DNA of 64,000 bases from Aeromicrobium piscarium (lineage in GTDB: Bacteria > Actinomycetota > Actinomycetes > Propionibacteriales > Nocardioidaceae). The notes under the pieces were generated by a model that made no database searches, was not told the origin of the DNA, and worked only from the letters and a program-made list of their open reading frames with translations. Both the position numbers and the translations under genes were made by a program. Where the stretch lies: assembly GCF_007421815.1 (NCBI RefSeq), contig NZ_VLNT01000002.1, positions 384,732 to 448,731 on the forward strand, given 5' to 3'. This document shows, piece by piece, positions 17,244 to 25,087 of this stretch; the stretch's first letter is position 1; the number at the start of each line of letters is the position of its first letter.

Positions 17244-19003
17244 CCACCGCGGCCCGCCCGGTCGACGACACCCTCGTCAACCTCGCACTCATCGCCATCG
17301 GAGTCGCCGGCGCCGCTGCAGCGCTGCTCCGTGGTGCTGCGGCACTCACCGCTTGGGTAAGCAGAACTGGCCAACCCACCGCCGACTGGGCATCCGGCAT
17401 CCGAGTGCTCGGTGACCCGGCCGACCCGGGCCGCGTCTTCGGAGCAGACATCTCACCCTTGGCCTACTGGACTGTCCTCGCCGTACTCGTCGCCACGCTC
17501 CTCGCGACGGGTTTCTTGGCTTGGCGAAAGGTCGACTCACTGCGCCACAAGACCCGGCACGACCCGCGCCGACTGGTCGGAGTCGCGACCCGGACCGACG
17601 TAGCCACCGTGGCATCCAAGAAGGCCCTCCTCGCACGGAGCACGACCCTGCGGCCCAGCCTCACCAGCGCCCGGGCCAGCGACGTCGGATACCTGCTCGG
17701 ACGCTCCCGCGGCATGGAGGTCTGGGCCTCGGTCGAGGACTCGATCCTGCTGCTCGGGCCGCCGCGGTCCGGCAAGGGCCTGCACGTCGTCATCAACGCC
17801 ATCCTCGACGCCCCCGGCGCTGTCGTGACCACCGCAACCCGACCCGACAACATCGCCGCCACCATCACCGCCCGCCAGAAGGTCGGTCCAGTCGCAGTCT
17901 TCGACCCCCAACGACTCGCCGAAGGACTCCCATCCGGCCTGCGCTGGTCTCCCGTGCGTGGATGCGAAGACCCACTGACCGCGATGATCCGCGCCACCGG
18001 ACTCGCCTCCGCAACTGGACTGTCCTCTGGAGGCGTCGAATCCGGCGGATTCTGGGAGGGCAAGACCCGCAGCGCACTGCAAGCCCTGCTGCATGCCGCA
18101 GCACTCGACCACCGCAGCCCCGCCGAACTCTTCGCCTGGACCCTGTCGCCCTCATCGGCCAGCGACGCCGTCGCGATCCTCGCCTCCCATCCGAGTGCAG
18201 CTGCCGGTTGGGGCGAATCGCTGGACTCGATGATCCACGCCGACGCCCGCACCCGCGACTCCATCTGGATGGGCGTCTCTCTCGCCCTGTCCTGTCTCGC
18301 CGACCCCCGCGTCCTCGACGCCGTCACCCCACGCCCCAGCGAACACTTCGACCCCGTCGAGTTCCTCACCGGCAACGGCACCCTCTACCTCCTCGCCACC
18401 GGCGCAGGAGCCGGCGCCTCCTGGTCCCTGGTCGCAGCCTTCATCGAAGACCTCGTCGAAACCGCCCGCCGCCTCGCAGCCGCCTCAGCCGGCGCCCGCC
18501 TCGACCCGCCACTGCTGCTGGCTCTCGACGAAATCGGGAACCTCTCCCCGCTCCCGTCACTGCCGGTGCTCATGGCCGAAGGCGGCGGCACCGGCATCAC
18601 CACCATGCCCGTCCTCCAGTCGCTGTCTCAAGCGCGCGACAAATGGGGCGACCACGCAGCCGGTGCCATCTGGGACGCCTCGATCGCCAAGATCATCCTC
18701 GGCGGAACCTCGTCGGCCCGTGACCTCCAAGACCTCTCCGCATTGATCGGGGAACGCGACGAGAAGACCGACTCCATCTCGGTCGGCGACTACGGATCTC
18801 GCTCTCTCCAACGCTCCACTCGCCGCGTCCCCGTCATGCCACCCGAAGCTATCCGTACCCTGCCATTCGGAACCGCACTCATCCTGCTGCGCAGTTCACC
18901 TCCGCTCATCACCGACCTGCGACCATGGACCACCCGCCGGGACGCTACGCAACTCCGGACCGAACGGACTATGACCGAGGCGGCGCTTCAGCGGCGCGGA
19001 TGA
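17240..19003 (+). CDS. VirD4/TraG-like type IV coupling ATPase
   Basis: GTG 17240 overlaps the previous stop, giving 587 residues. Two N-terminal membrane helices (about 10-38 and 74-96) anchor it. The RecA-like domain has Walker A LGPPRSGKG near 172-180 and Walker B LLALDEIGNL near 425-433. The part between them holds the small all-alpha domain. It would bring the relaxase-DNA complex to the type IV channel and pump DNA. This is the last transfer gene of the rightward run; about 100 bp follow before a minus-strand gene. Confidence 0.92.
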   Translation: MTTAARPVDDTLVNLALIAIGVAGAAAALLRGAAALTAWVSRTGQPTADWASGIRVLGDPADPGRVFGADISPLAYWTVLAVLVATLLATGFLAWRKVDSLRHKTRHDPRRLVGVATRTDVATVASKKALLARSTTLRPSLTSARASDVGYLLGRSRGMEVWASVEDSILLLGPPRSGKGLHVVINAILDAPGAVVTTATRPDNIAATITARQKVGPVAVFDPQRLAEGLPSGLRWSPVRGCEDPLTAMIRATGLASATGLSSGGVESGGFWEGKTRSALQALLHAAALDHRSPAELFAWTLSPSSASDAVAILASHPSAAAGWGESLDSMIHADARTRDSIWMGVSLALSCLADPRVLDAVTPRPSEHFDPVEFLTGNGTLYLLATGAGAGASWSLVAAFIEDLVETARRLAAASAGARLDPPLLLALDEIGNLSPLPSLPVLMAEGGGTGITTMPVLQSLSQARDKWGDHAAGAIWDASIAKIILGGTSSARDLQDLSALIGERDEKTDSISVGDYGSRSLQRSTRRVPVMPPEAIRTLPFGTALILLRSSPPLITDLRPWTTRRDATQLRTERTMTEAALQRRG

Positions 19004-19109
19004 CGTCAACCTTCCACGTGGACGGACGTCGGGTTCCAGGATTGTAGTTTCCTCCGCTTGCCAGCAGAACGAGGTCACGCGGGCACGATCGTTAGCAGGC
19101 AGAGCGACG

Positions 19110-19439
19110 TCACGGCAGTTCCTCGCCGTAGACGATTCCGTGGCCTCGGGCAGTCTCGTCCATTTCGTCGGCCACTTGAACCATCACGGTGGCGATGTCG
19201 CGGCAATCGATGGCGCTCAGGTCACCAATTGCGCCATTGCCGCCGTACCAAAGCGAAGCGAGGACATCAAAGCGTGCGTCCTCACCGAGCTCTCGATCGT
19301 CTTCGTCTAGTTGCTCAATGTGCGCGCTGGCCGAACCGGCACGTATTGTCCTGCCAATATGCGTCGGTGCCGTCTGATGTATCAGCGGATCATTCTGTCC
19401 ATCGCGCCAGGACGGGCAGGCTCCCTTGGACTCGTTCAT
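19110..19439 (-). CDS. Small hypothetical protein, reverse orientation
   Basis: ATG 19439 has a good AGGAGA site 7 nt upstream, giving 109 residues. The product is acidic and soluble (EQLDEDDRELGEDARFDVL), without known motifs. It is the only minus-strand gene between merA and the toxin-antitoxin pair, and convergent with the coupling-protein gene. A regulator or entry-exclusion factor is possible, but nothing in the sequence shows it. The ribosome site is the main reason for accepting it. Confidence 0.55.
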   Translation of the reverse strand: MNESKGACPSWRDGQNDPLIHQTAPTHIGRTIRAGSASAHIEQLDEDDRELGEDARFDVLASLWYGGNGAIGDLSAIDCRDIATVMVQVADEMDETARGHGIVYGEELP

Positions 19440-19559
19440 GATTGATCTCCTAGTTGGGTAAGTCCATGTCCCCGGCTGGTCCAACAGCGCGGGGACAACT
19501 GTGCTCTCATCTGACGATCCACCGATCCCATGTCGCTATGCCAAGGACTACGTCAGACC

Positions 19560-19632
19560 TGTGGATGAGTCCGTAATCGCGCATGCTGTGGACAACGCTG
19601 AAAGACCGACGCGTGCGTTCTCGTTGTCCACG
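19560..19632. other. DnaA-box-like cluster and inverted repeat upstream of the SSB-like gene
   Basis: Within the 327-bp gap between the divergent genes at 19439 and 19767 are TGTGGATGA (19560-19568), TGTGGACAA (19587-19595) and TTGTCCACG (19624-19632), all close to the actinobacterial DnaA box TTGTCCACA. The last two form a perfect 10-bp inverted repeat (GTGGACAACG / CGTTGTCCAC, 24 bp apart). Another exact TTGTCCACA lies at 20874-20882. The rest of the gap shows nothing else clear. It could be a replication origin of the excised element or a protein-binding site; that is inference. Confidence 0.45.
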
Positions 19633-19766
19633 GAATACTGATTCTCGAACCCGCAAGGCCCCGTGAATCTCACCCCTCTCGTCGGTGTCGAGTGTCGCGG
19701 AGCCCCACACGCACCTTTCTCCTGAGAGCGATCGCCGACGATGGCGTCGCGTGAGGTCAGGAGTCG

Positions 19767-20207
19767 ATGATGACGATCCCCACCCAGATGAGCCTGCATG
19801 GCTTCATCGTCACTGCACCTGAGTTGACGTATGGCAAGAGCGACGTCGCGAGGTTCCGCGCACGGGTCGGCGTCGAGCAGTGGCGCAAGGAGGCCGATGG
19901 GTCGTTCACCAAGCTCGACCCGCAGTTCTGCGAGATGGTGATGTTCAAGTCCGCGGCCGAGCGGGCCTACGCCCGGCTCCGTGCCGGTGACCACTTCGTG
20001 GCCTCCGGCTACGTCCACGAGTACGAGTTCGACCGCGACGGCGAAGCCGTCCAGCGCGAGGAGTTCGTGGCCCGCCGAATCGGACACGACACCGCCCGCA
20101 CCCGCTACAGCGTCGAACGGCCCGCCACTGAACGCGCCACCGGCCCGGAGTCCGGTCGGGACGCCCAGCGCACGGTCGAGCATTCCTCGACCGCTGTCGG
20201 GATCTGA
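19767..20207 (+). CDS. Single-stranded DNA-binding (OB-fold) protein
   Basis: A 146-residue protein with an SSB-like OB-fold in residues 3-115: SLHGFIVTAPELTYGKSDVARFRARV resembles the first strands of SSB, then a region equivalent to the W/F-rich strands, and ASGYVHEYEFDRDGE. The C-terminal tail is short and lacks the acidic DDDIPF-type end of housekeeping SSB, as usual for element-encoded versions. It would coat single-stranded DNA during transfer or replication of the element. The start is ATG 19767 after a CAGGAG site; a second ATG follows directly. Confidence 0.78.
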   Translation: MMTIPTQMSLHGFIVTAPELTYGKSDVARFRARVGVEQWRKEADGSFTKLDPQFCEMVMFKSAAERAYARLRAGDHFVASGYVHEYEFDRDGEAVQREEFVARRIGHDTARTRYSVERPATERATGPESGRDAQRTVEHSSTAVGI

Positions 20208-20209
20208 CC

Positions 20210-20842
20210 ATGACCGAAGAGACCCCCGAACGGACCGGCGCGGATCCGTCGGTGCTCGATGCCGAGCGGCACCCAGTCTTCAACACCTGGCAGAACTTCA
20301 ACGCCAACGACACTGCCGAGGGCGAAAGAACCGAGTCGGAGTGGCCCGGGTCGTTCGAGTCGGCGTCATTGGCCGAACCGTTGGAGCCGATCAACTGGAA
20401 CACCCTCACCGCTGACGAGGCCGAAGCCGAATGGCTCGACCTGAACGCGTGGGTGCACTGGCTGCGCGGCACCTACGGCCTCGCACCGAACGAGATCCCA
20501 CCAATGTGGCACCGCCACGACGAACTCGTCTGGGAACTGTCCGCCCTGCACCTGCACTGGCTCAACTCCTACAGCCCCGACGCGTCCCCCTCATCGCCGC
20601 TGGCGTGGCATCGCGACTTCGCCGAGACCCGGCACCGGCTGCGAGACTGGGTCGCCGCCTGCGGCACCCGACTCGACCGCGACCGCCCCACCCGACAGAC
20701 CACCTGGCCCGGCGAACCCGCCGCACTCCCCACGGCCGAAGCATCGGTCACCGACAGGGACGCCGACTTTGTGCAGTTCGTGATGGAAGACGTCACCGCA
20801 CGCCGTCAGGTCGAAGCCGACCTGGAACGCCGCGCCTCCTGA
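20210..20842 (+). CDS. DUF4913-like element protein
   Basis: The ATG is 2 bp after the SSB-like stop. The 210-residue product has an acidic N-terminal half and a central segment with regularly spaced Trp and His (WLDLNAWVHWLRGTYGL, then PPMWHRHDELVWELSALHL), which fits the DUF4913 family of actinobacterial plasmids and conjugative elements. No enzyme motif is seen. Its coupling to an SSB-like gene suggests a part in DNA processing, but the function is unknown. Confidence 0.7.
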   Translation: MTEETPERTGADPSVLDAERHPVFNTWQNFNANDTAEGERTESEWPGSFESASLAEPLEPINWNTLTADEAEAEWLDLNAWVHWLRGTYGLAPNEIPPMWHRHDELVWELSALHLHWLNSYSPDASPSSPLAWHRDFAETRHRLRDWVAACGTRLDRDRPTRQTTWPGEPAALPTAEASVTDRDADFVQFVMEDVTARRQVEADLERRAS

Positions 20843-20967
20843 CCCGTTCCGGCGATCTGTGGAGAACCCGGCGTTGTCCACAGCTCGACGAATCTGCCCG
20901 TCCTGCAACCAACTCTCGGGCGGACGGTGGCGGTGCGCACCTGATCCTTCAACGAAGGGACACCCTC

Positions 20968-21288
20968 ATGCTTCTCGCCCACGCGGTCACCCTGGCCGAA
21001 GCCCGCTCCTACATCGCAGCGCTCACCGATGAGGCAGCCACGTTCGACGGCTCGGTCGAGTACGACCACGCCCTGCTCTACCTCGACCTGATCCACGGCG
21101 ACGACGTCCCCGCCCTCGACACACACGGGCTCACCGACGACCGCGCCATCCTGCACGCCGTCGCCGTCAGCGCCGTCAAAGAACTCGCCGACCACGGCGT
21201 CGACAAACTCCAGGTCGAACTGCTCCTCGACATGCTCGACCTCGCCCGCGACCGCGACAACCCGAACCCCGACGCCAGTGGGTTCTGA
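20968..21288 (+). CDS. Small hypothetical element protein
   Basis: ATG 20968 follows a GAAGGGA site; the stop overlaps the next ATG by one base. The 106-residue product is acidic and helical (LLAHAVTLAEARSYIAAL; VDKLQVELLLDMLDLARDRD), with no known motif. An exact DnaA-like box (20874-20882) lies in the gap upstream. Role unknown. Confidence 0.62.
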   Translation: MLLAHAVTLAEARSYIAALTDEAATFDGSVEYDHALLYLDLIHGDDVPALDTHGLTDDRAILHAVAVSAVKELADHGVDKLQVELLLDMLDLARDRDNPNPDASGF

Positions 21289-22571
21289 TGTACGGCGACA
21301 ACACGGCCGCACTGCGCAGTGAACTCGCCACGCTCCTGCAGATCACCCGCAACCAGCAAGGCCTCGACACCCTCACACCCGACGACGTCGCGCTGATCGC
21401 CTCGTTCCGCACCAGCCTGACCCTCTGGTGCCAGCAAGCCGTCCGAGCGTCGAACCCCGACGGAGACTTCGGCGGAGCAACGCCGCGCAGCCGCGGTCCA
21501 GCCGAGGAACTTCGGCACCGCCTCGACCAGGCCCGCACCGCGTACACCGCTCCCCTGCCGGCCCTAGATCAGCCCGCCACGCCCCACCCCAACCACATCG
21601 TTGACCAGTGGCGGCGAGCAGCGAAAGCAGCAGCACTCGGCGAACACGACTTCCCTGCCGGACTGGACTACGGCGCTCTCACCGAGCGCCAAGCCATGAC
21701 GGTTCTGAAAGACTCCGCCGAAGTCGCCCGGGCACTCACCGGGCTCGACCGTCACTACAGCGGGGCTGTCCCCGACTGGGAACCCATCACCGACGCCGAA
21801 CTGCTCGGCCGTGCCGCCGTCGTCTGCGCCGCCCACGCCGGTTACGACAAGCCCGACTACAGCGTCGACCAGCGTGGGTGGCGTCCCCCGGTCCAACTCG
21901 TCGACGGACCCGCACTCCCCGGCCTCGACGGTGTGCTGCAGGCGCAGAACAACCTGCTCGTCCATCTGCGCCACCAACCCGACGCCTACAGTCTGCGACT
22001 CATCTTCGACTCACAGCGCATCGTCTCCGCGCGCGCGGCCGTGATCGGCAACCGCGCGGGCACGCCGGTCCCAGTGGCGGAACGCTGGCTACGCCGGTCC
22101 GACACCTACAGGCTGCTCATCGACCAGACCCGCAACCTGCGTGGCCTCGTGGGCACGGGCCATGCGGCGGGCCAGGGTGCACTCGCGGCGGCTCGCATCC
22201 GTGACCTGCCCCCCTCCGACCGGCCCCGTTTCCAACAGTTGCGGCACCTTGATGCGCTGTTCATCCACATCGACCAGAGGCTCGCCGAAACGATCGCTGC
22301 GGGCGCTGACGATCGCAGCTACCTGATGCGTGTCGACCTGCCCCGCATCGACCTGAGCGAGCCGGGTGCGGTCAAGCCGCCGCGGGCACGCCACGTACCT
22401 CTCGACGTGCAACCACGCACCCCAGTGCTCGACACCGTCAAGAACCGGCTCACCCCACGCCCGACATCTCCAGCGTGTTCGCCTGGCAGCACGACGCAGC
22501 GGCGATCATTCACCGGCGCCATCGACGCTGCCCGCCGCTCCGCACCGAAGTCGTCGGACCTCAGCCTCTGA
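21288..22571 (+). CDS. Hypothetical helical element protein
   Basis: ATG 21288 overlaps the previous TGA. The 427-residue product is soluble and mainly helical, with Trp/His-rich middle segments and a C-terminal basic, low-complexity tail. The pattern LLQITRNQQGLDTLTPDDVALI near the N-terminus suggests a small helical bundle. I see no relaxase HUH or tyrosine motif, nor replication-initiator motifs, so it cannot be called a transfer or replication enzyme. It is the last gene of the rightward ssb operon before the reversed toxin-antitoxin and integrase genes. Confidence 0.65.
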   Translation: MYGDNTAALRSELATLLQITRNQQGLDTLTPDDVALIASFRTSLTLWCQQAVRASNPDGDFGGATPRSRGPAEELRHRLDQARTAYTAPLPALDQPATPHPNHIVDQWRRAAKAAALGEHDFPAGLDYGALTERQAMTVLKDSAEVARALTGLDRHYSGAVPDWEPITDAELLGRAAVVCAAHAGYDKPDYSVDQRGWRPPVQLVDGPALPGLDGVLQAQNNLLVHLRHQPDAYSLRLIFDSQRIVSARAAVIGNRAGTPVPVAERWLRRSDTYRLLIDQTRNLRGLVGTGHAAGQGALAAARIRDLPPSDRPRFQQLRHLDALFIHIDQRLAETIAAGADDRSYLMRVDLPRIDLSEPGAVKPPRARHVPLDVQPRTPVLDTVKNRLTPRPTSPACSPGSTTQRRSFTGAIDAARRSAPKSSDLSL

Positions 22572-22598
22572 GTTGTACGGCCGTCATGAGATCTTAGG

Positions 22599-22904
22599 TC
22601 AGGCGATCTGGAACGTCTCCTCGCCAACCGTCACCTCGACCCGCAGCGTTCCACCGAGCGCGTCGGCATACCGGCGCAGCGTGTCGACCTTCGTGAAGTC
22701 GACCTGGCCACGCTCGATCTCCGAGACCCGCTTCTGACTGACCTCCAACACCTGCGCCACCTCGGTCTGCGTCATCGCGAGCATCTCACGCAACTCACGC
22801 AGCTTGTAGGCGCGGACCTCGGCCAGCATCCGCTTCATGTGCGCTTCCTGCACCGCGGGATTGCCGGGACGCTCGGCGAGCATCTCTTCCATCGTCTTGG
22901 CCAT
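22599..22904 (-). CDS. XRE-family antitoxin (HigA-like)
   Basis: ATG 22904 lies one base after the stop of the toxin gene, giving 101 residues. The helix-turn-helix reads MTQTEVAQVLEVSQKRVSEIERG (two parts, about residues 44-66) and is followed by a short C-terminal domain (LRRYADALGGTLRVEVTV), the layout of HigA/MqsA-like antitoxins that bind both DNA and toxin. The toxin-first gene order is that of higBA. It would neutralise the toxin and repress the operon, probably at the palindrome at 23269-23300. Confidence 0.85.
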   Translation of the reverse strand: MAKTMEEMLAERPGNPAVQEAHMKRMLAEVRAYKLRELREMLAMTQTEVAQVLEVSQKRVSEIERGQVDFTKVDTLRRYADALGGTLRVEVTVGEETFQIA

Positions 22905-22905
22905 C

Positions 22906-23316
22906 TCAGTCGCCGCCCTTCTGCTTGCGCAAACCTTCCAAGTGTTCGTCATACCGGTCATCCGCGACCGGGATGTTCTTGCGGTACCACTTGTCCCACC
23001 GACCCTGCTTGTCGCCAGCGAGCAGCAATACCGCCCGGCGAGTCGGATCGAACGCGAACAAGATCCGCACCTCGCTGCGCCCCGACGAACCGGGCCGCAA
23101 CTCCTTCATGTTGTTGTGTCGCGAGCCGATGATCGTGTCGACCAACGGCCTGCCCAACGCCGGACCAACCGAAGCCAAGACCCGCAGCGCCGCCATCACC
23201 TGGTCATAGGTGCTGTCGTTACTGGACTTGAGCCACTCCTCGATCAACTCGACATCGACCACCCAAGGATACCCTTTTCCTTCTACATGGAAAAGGGTAT
23301 GACGCTTGTCATTCAC
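22906..23316 (-). CDS. RelE/HigB-type (Gp49-like) toxin
   Basis: The 136-residue frame ends with the HigB/Gp49-like core: MKELRPGSSGRSEVRILFAFDP and then a lysine-rich WDKWYRKNIPVADDRY, typical of ribosome-dependent mRNA interferases. GTG 23316 overlaps the integrase TAG and has a GGGAGG site inside the integrase end. A perfect 12-bp-arm palindrome lies over codons 6-16, so the true start may instead be GTG 23262 (118 residues), with the palindrome as operator. The pair likely stabilises the element. Confidence 0.83.
   Translation of the reverse strand: MNDKRHTLFHVEGKGYPWVVDVELIEEWLKSSNDSTYDQVMAALRVLASVGPALGRPLVDTIIGSRHNNMKELRPGSSGRSEVRILFAFDPTRRAVLLLAGDKQGRWDKWYRKNIPVADDRYDEHLEGLRKQKGGD
23269..23300 (-). 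promoter_or_regulatory. Palindromic operator candidate of the toxin-antitoxin operon
   Basis: ATACCCTTTTCC and GGAAAAGGGTAT form perfect 12-bp arms around an 8-bp centre. It lies 7-38 bp upstream of the alternative toxin start (GTG 23262), where an autoregulatory antitoxin site is expected, and inside the longer reading frame from 23316. The A/T-rich core is unlike the surrounding GC-rich coding DNA. Confidence 0.7.
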
Positions 23317-24509
23317 TAGTCCGCCTCCCTCATCCGCGGAGCCAAGGCCTCAAGAATCTCGGCCGTCACCGGGTTCACCTTCTCGTCCGGCTCGATATAG
23401 TGCGCCTTGGTGATCTCCGACGACGTGTGACCGAGCATTTCCGCGGCGAGGTCTGCTCCACCTGCGCGATCCAGCGTCGTGGCGACCGTCCGCCGGAACG
23501 AGTGCGGTGTCACCCCCTCGATGCCAGCCTCAGCCAGGACGGCGCGCAACCGCCTCCGTACGTTGTTGGTCGTCAGCGGCGTGCCATTGCGAGTGAAGAA
23601 GATCAGGTGCTCTGGGTCCTCGGCGGCGATCTTGACCAGCCGCTCCCGCAGCACTTCTGCGGTGAAGCTCGGCACAGAAACCGTGCGTGTCGACTTCACC
23701 GTCTTTGGGTGATGCTGTCGATGCGTTGTCTGGCCCTTGGGCGACACAATCGTTCCGCAGATCCTCACCGTGGCCGGAGAACCCGTCACGTCGACATCGC
23801 ACTTACGGATGGCGAGGACTTCACCGATGCGGGCTGAAGTTCCCAGCATCACCTCAATGATCCGTTCCAACTGCCCGTCCGGCGGAGGACCCGGCACGCC
23901 CGGACCGCGCCGCCACCCCCGCACAGCCCCCCGGATTGCGTCCACCTGGCCCACAGTCAACGCCAACGCCTGCGACGGGGGCTTGCGAAGACGAACGGTG
24001 TCTCGCACCGGATTCTTCGCCATCGCCTCGTAACGGACCGCTAGGCCGAGTGCGAGGCTCAGCACGGTTCGGGCCTGCTTAGCGGTGCTGTAACTCTTGG
24101 TGGTCGCCAAAGCCTTGATGAACTGGTCGACGCGGCTAACCGTGATCTCTCTCAGGGCGAAGTGCTGGAACGCTGGCATCACCAGTTGGTGCATGTTGCG
24201 TTCGTAGAGCGCGCGCGTACTGGGCGCGATCTTTCCTTCCAGGTCCAGGTCACCGAGCCACACCTCAACCAGGCGGGCGAAAGGGCTGTCCGGCGTCAGT
24301 TCGCCAATTCCGCGATTGGAGCCCGCGCGTTGCGACAGCTTCTCCTTGAGCCGGTGCTCGGCGAGCTTGCGTGTGGCGGCGCTCGACTCAACCCGACGCA
24401 CCTGACCGTCGAAATCGCGGAACCGCACGCGCGCACGCACGGTGCCGTTCGACAGATTGGTGAACTCAATGTCGCCGTACGTGCCGATCGGCGTGCGGGG
24501 CCTAGCCAT
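23316..24509 (-). CDS. Tyrosine recombinase integrase
   Basis: A 397-residue integrase. The N-terminal part (about 10-65) is an arm-type DNA-binding domain, followed by a SAM-like core-binding domain (about 75-175). The catalytic domain has Arg in TSARIGEV (near 225), the HSFRR box (near 336), His in LGHTSSEIT and the nucleophile Tyr in KAHYIEP (near 369). It should integrate the element at, and excise it from, the tRNA gene 415 bp away. ATG 24509 has a GGTGAGG site. The excisionase gene is just upstream in the same orientation. Confidence 0.95.
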   Translation of the reverse strand: MARPRTPIGTYGDIEFTNLSNGTVRARVRFRDFDGQVRRVESSAATRKLAEHRLKEKLSQRAGSNRGIGELTPDSPFARLVEVWLGDLDLEGKIAPSTRALYERNMHQLVMPAFQHFALREITVSRVDQFIKALATTKSYSTAKQARTVLSLALGLAVRYEAMAKNPVRDTVRLRKPPSQALALTVGQVDAIRGAVRGWRRGPGVPGPPPDGQLERIIEVMLGTSARIGEVLAIRKCDVDVTGSPATVRICGTIVSPKGQTTHRQHHPKTVKSTRTVSVPSFTAEVLRERLVKIAAEDPEHLIFFTRNGTPLTTNNVRRRLRAVLAEAGIEGVTPHSFRRTVATTLDRAGGADLAAEMLGHTSSEITKAHYIEPDEKVNPVTAEILEALAPRMREAD

Positions 24510-24515
24510 GTGACC

Positions 24516-24752
24516 TCACCCCCGCTCCACTGGTCGTCCAGGATGGGATTCGCGAAGGTTGTCCAACCAGGCTCGCACGTCCGACACCGCGAACTTCAGG
24601 TGTCGTCCCATGCGGACCGCTACAGGACCGCGCCCGTTCTGGCGCCACTCGTAGATCGTCTTGATCGAGACACCGAGGTACTCGGACAGTTCGTCGATGC
24701 TCAGGAGCGGATCGAGTCCACTCAGCGGGTTCGTGTCGGCCTTCATGCACAT
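24516..24752 (-). CDS. Excisionase-type helix-turn-helix protein (Xis)
   Basis: A MerR-like HTH_17 domain, LSIDELSEYLGVSIKTIYEW followed by RQNGRGPVAVRMGRHLKF, fills most of the protein. This is the standard form of element excisionases. The stop is 6 bp before the integrase ATG. ATG 24752 gives 78 residues; ATG 24746 (76 residues) is equally possible, and neither has a clear ribosome site. It probably bends attachment-site DNA to favour excision. Confidence 0.88.
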   Translation of the reverse strand: MCMKADTNPLSGLDPLLSIDELSEYLGVSIKTIYEWRQNGRGPVAVRMGRHLKFAVSDVRAWLDNLRESHPGRPVERG

Positions 24753-24891
24753 CAGGTGTGCAGGGCCGCCCGCAACGATCGGTGGCAACCGGAGTGTGCG
24801 GGGGCCACCCGGAGGGCCCGTCGACCGACGCGCCTAGAAGAAGGGCAAAACGGAGGGTTTCCGGAGGGGTGATCAATTCTCAAATGCTTTC

Positions 24892-24920
24892 AGCCTGGGA
24901 TTCGCACTGAATCCCAGGCT
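24892..24920 (-). terminator. Hairpin just 3' of the tRNA gene
   Basis: AGCCTGGGATTC - GCACT - GAATCCCAGGCT gives a perfect 12-bp stem and 5-nt loop, starting 4 bp beyond the CCA end of the tRNA. It lies on the element side of the junction and lacks a strong U-run, so termination of the tRNA transcript is likely but not certain. The rest of the gap to xis (24753-24891) shows only G-rich sequence. Confidence 0.7.
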
Positions 24921-24924
24921 GATC

Positions 24925-25001
24925 TGGTAGCGGGGGCAGGATTTGAACCTGCGACCTCTGGGTTATGAGCCCAGCGAGCTACCGAACTGCTCCACCCCGC
25001 G
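24925..25001 (-). tRNA. Initiator tRNA-Met (CAT), insertion target
   Basis: A 77-nt cloverleaf read on the minus strand: acceptor CGCGGGG, D-arm GGAGCAG...GGTAGCTC, anticodon arm GGGCTCATAACCC with anticodon CAT, T-arm AGGTTCAAATCCT and encoded CCA. The unpaired 1-72 position (C1 opposite U72) and the three G-C pairs of the anticodon stem mark it as the initiator, not elongator, tRNA. The integrase lies downstream of its 3' end, so the attachment core is presumably in its 3' half, which stays intact after insertion. Confidence 0.97.
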
Positions 25002-25087
25002 TTGCTGAAGACAACTCTACAGGACCGCCTCAACACCCTCGCACCGGGGTCGAGCATCTGCGAGCTCCCGTTCAGTACTCTCGGCTC

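Larger units (their letters stand above)
1..24924. mobile_element. Integrative and conjugative element (right-hand part)
   Basis: The stretch carries a type IV secretion and coupling set (two DUF6112-like small membrane proteins, VirB6-like, SCO6880-type, VirB4-like and VirD4/TraG-like), an ArdC-like antirestriction gene, an SSB-like gene, a toxin-antitoxin pair, an excisionase and a tyrosine integrase. It ends at the 3' end of an initiator tRNA gene, a usual target of such integrases. Metal-resistance genes (cmtR/P-ATPase and merR/merA) are cargo. No relaxase and no second copy of the tRNA 3' end were found, so the element continues to the left of the window. Mobility is inferred from gene content; the exact end (attachment core) lies somewhere in the tRNA 3' half and cannot be fixed without the other end. 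Confidence 0.88.

Noticed and set aside
1..24924. Prophage
   Set aside because: No capsid, tail, terminase or holin genes; secretion and coupling ATPases show a conjugative element.
24925..25001. Elongator tRNA-Met or tRNA-Ile2
   Set aside because: The unpaired 1-72 position and GGG/CCC anticodon stem are initiator features.
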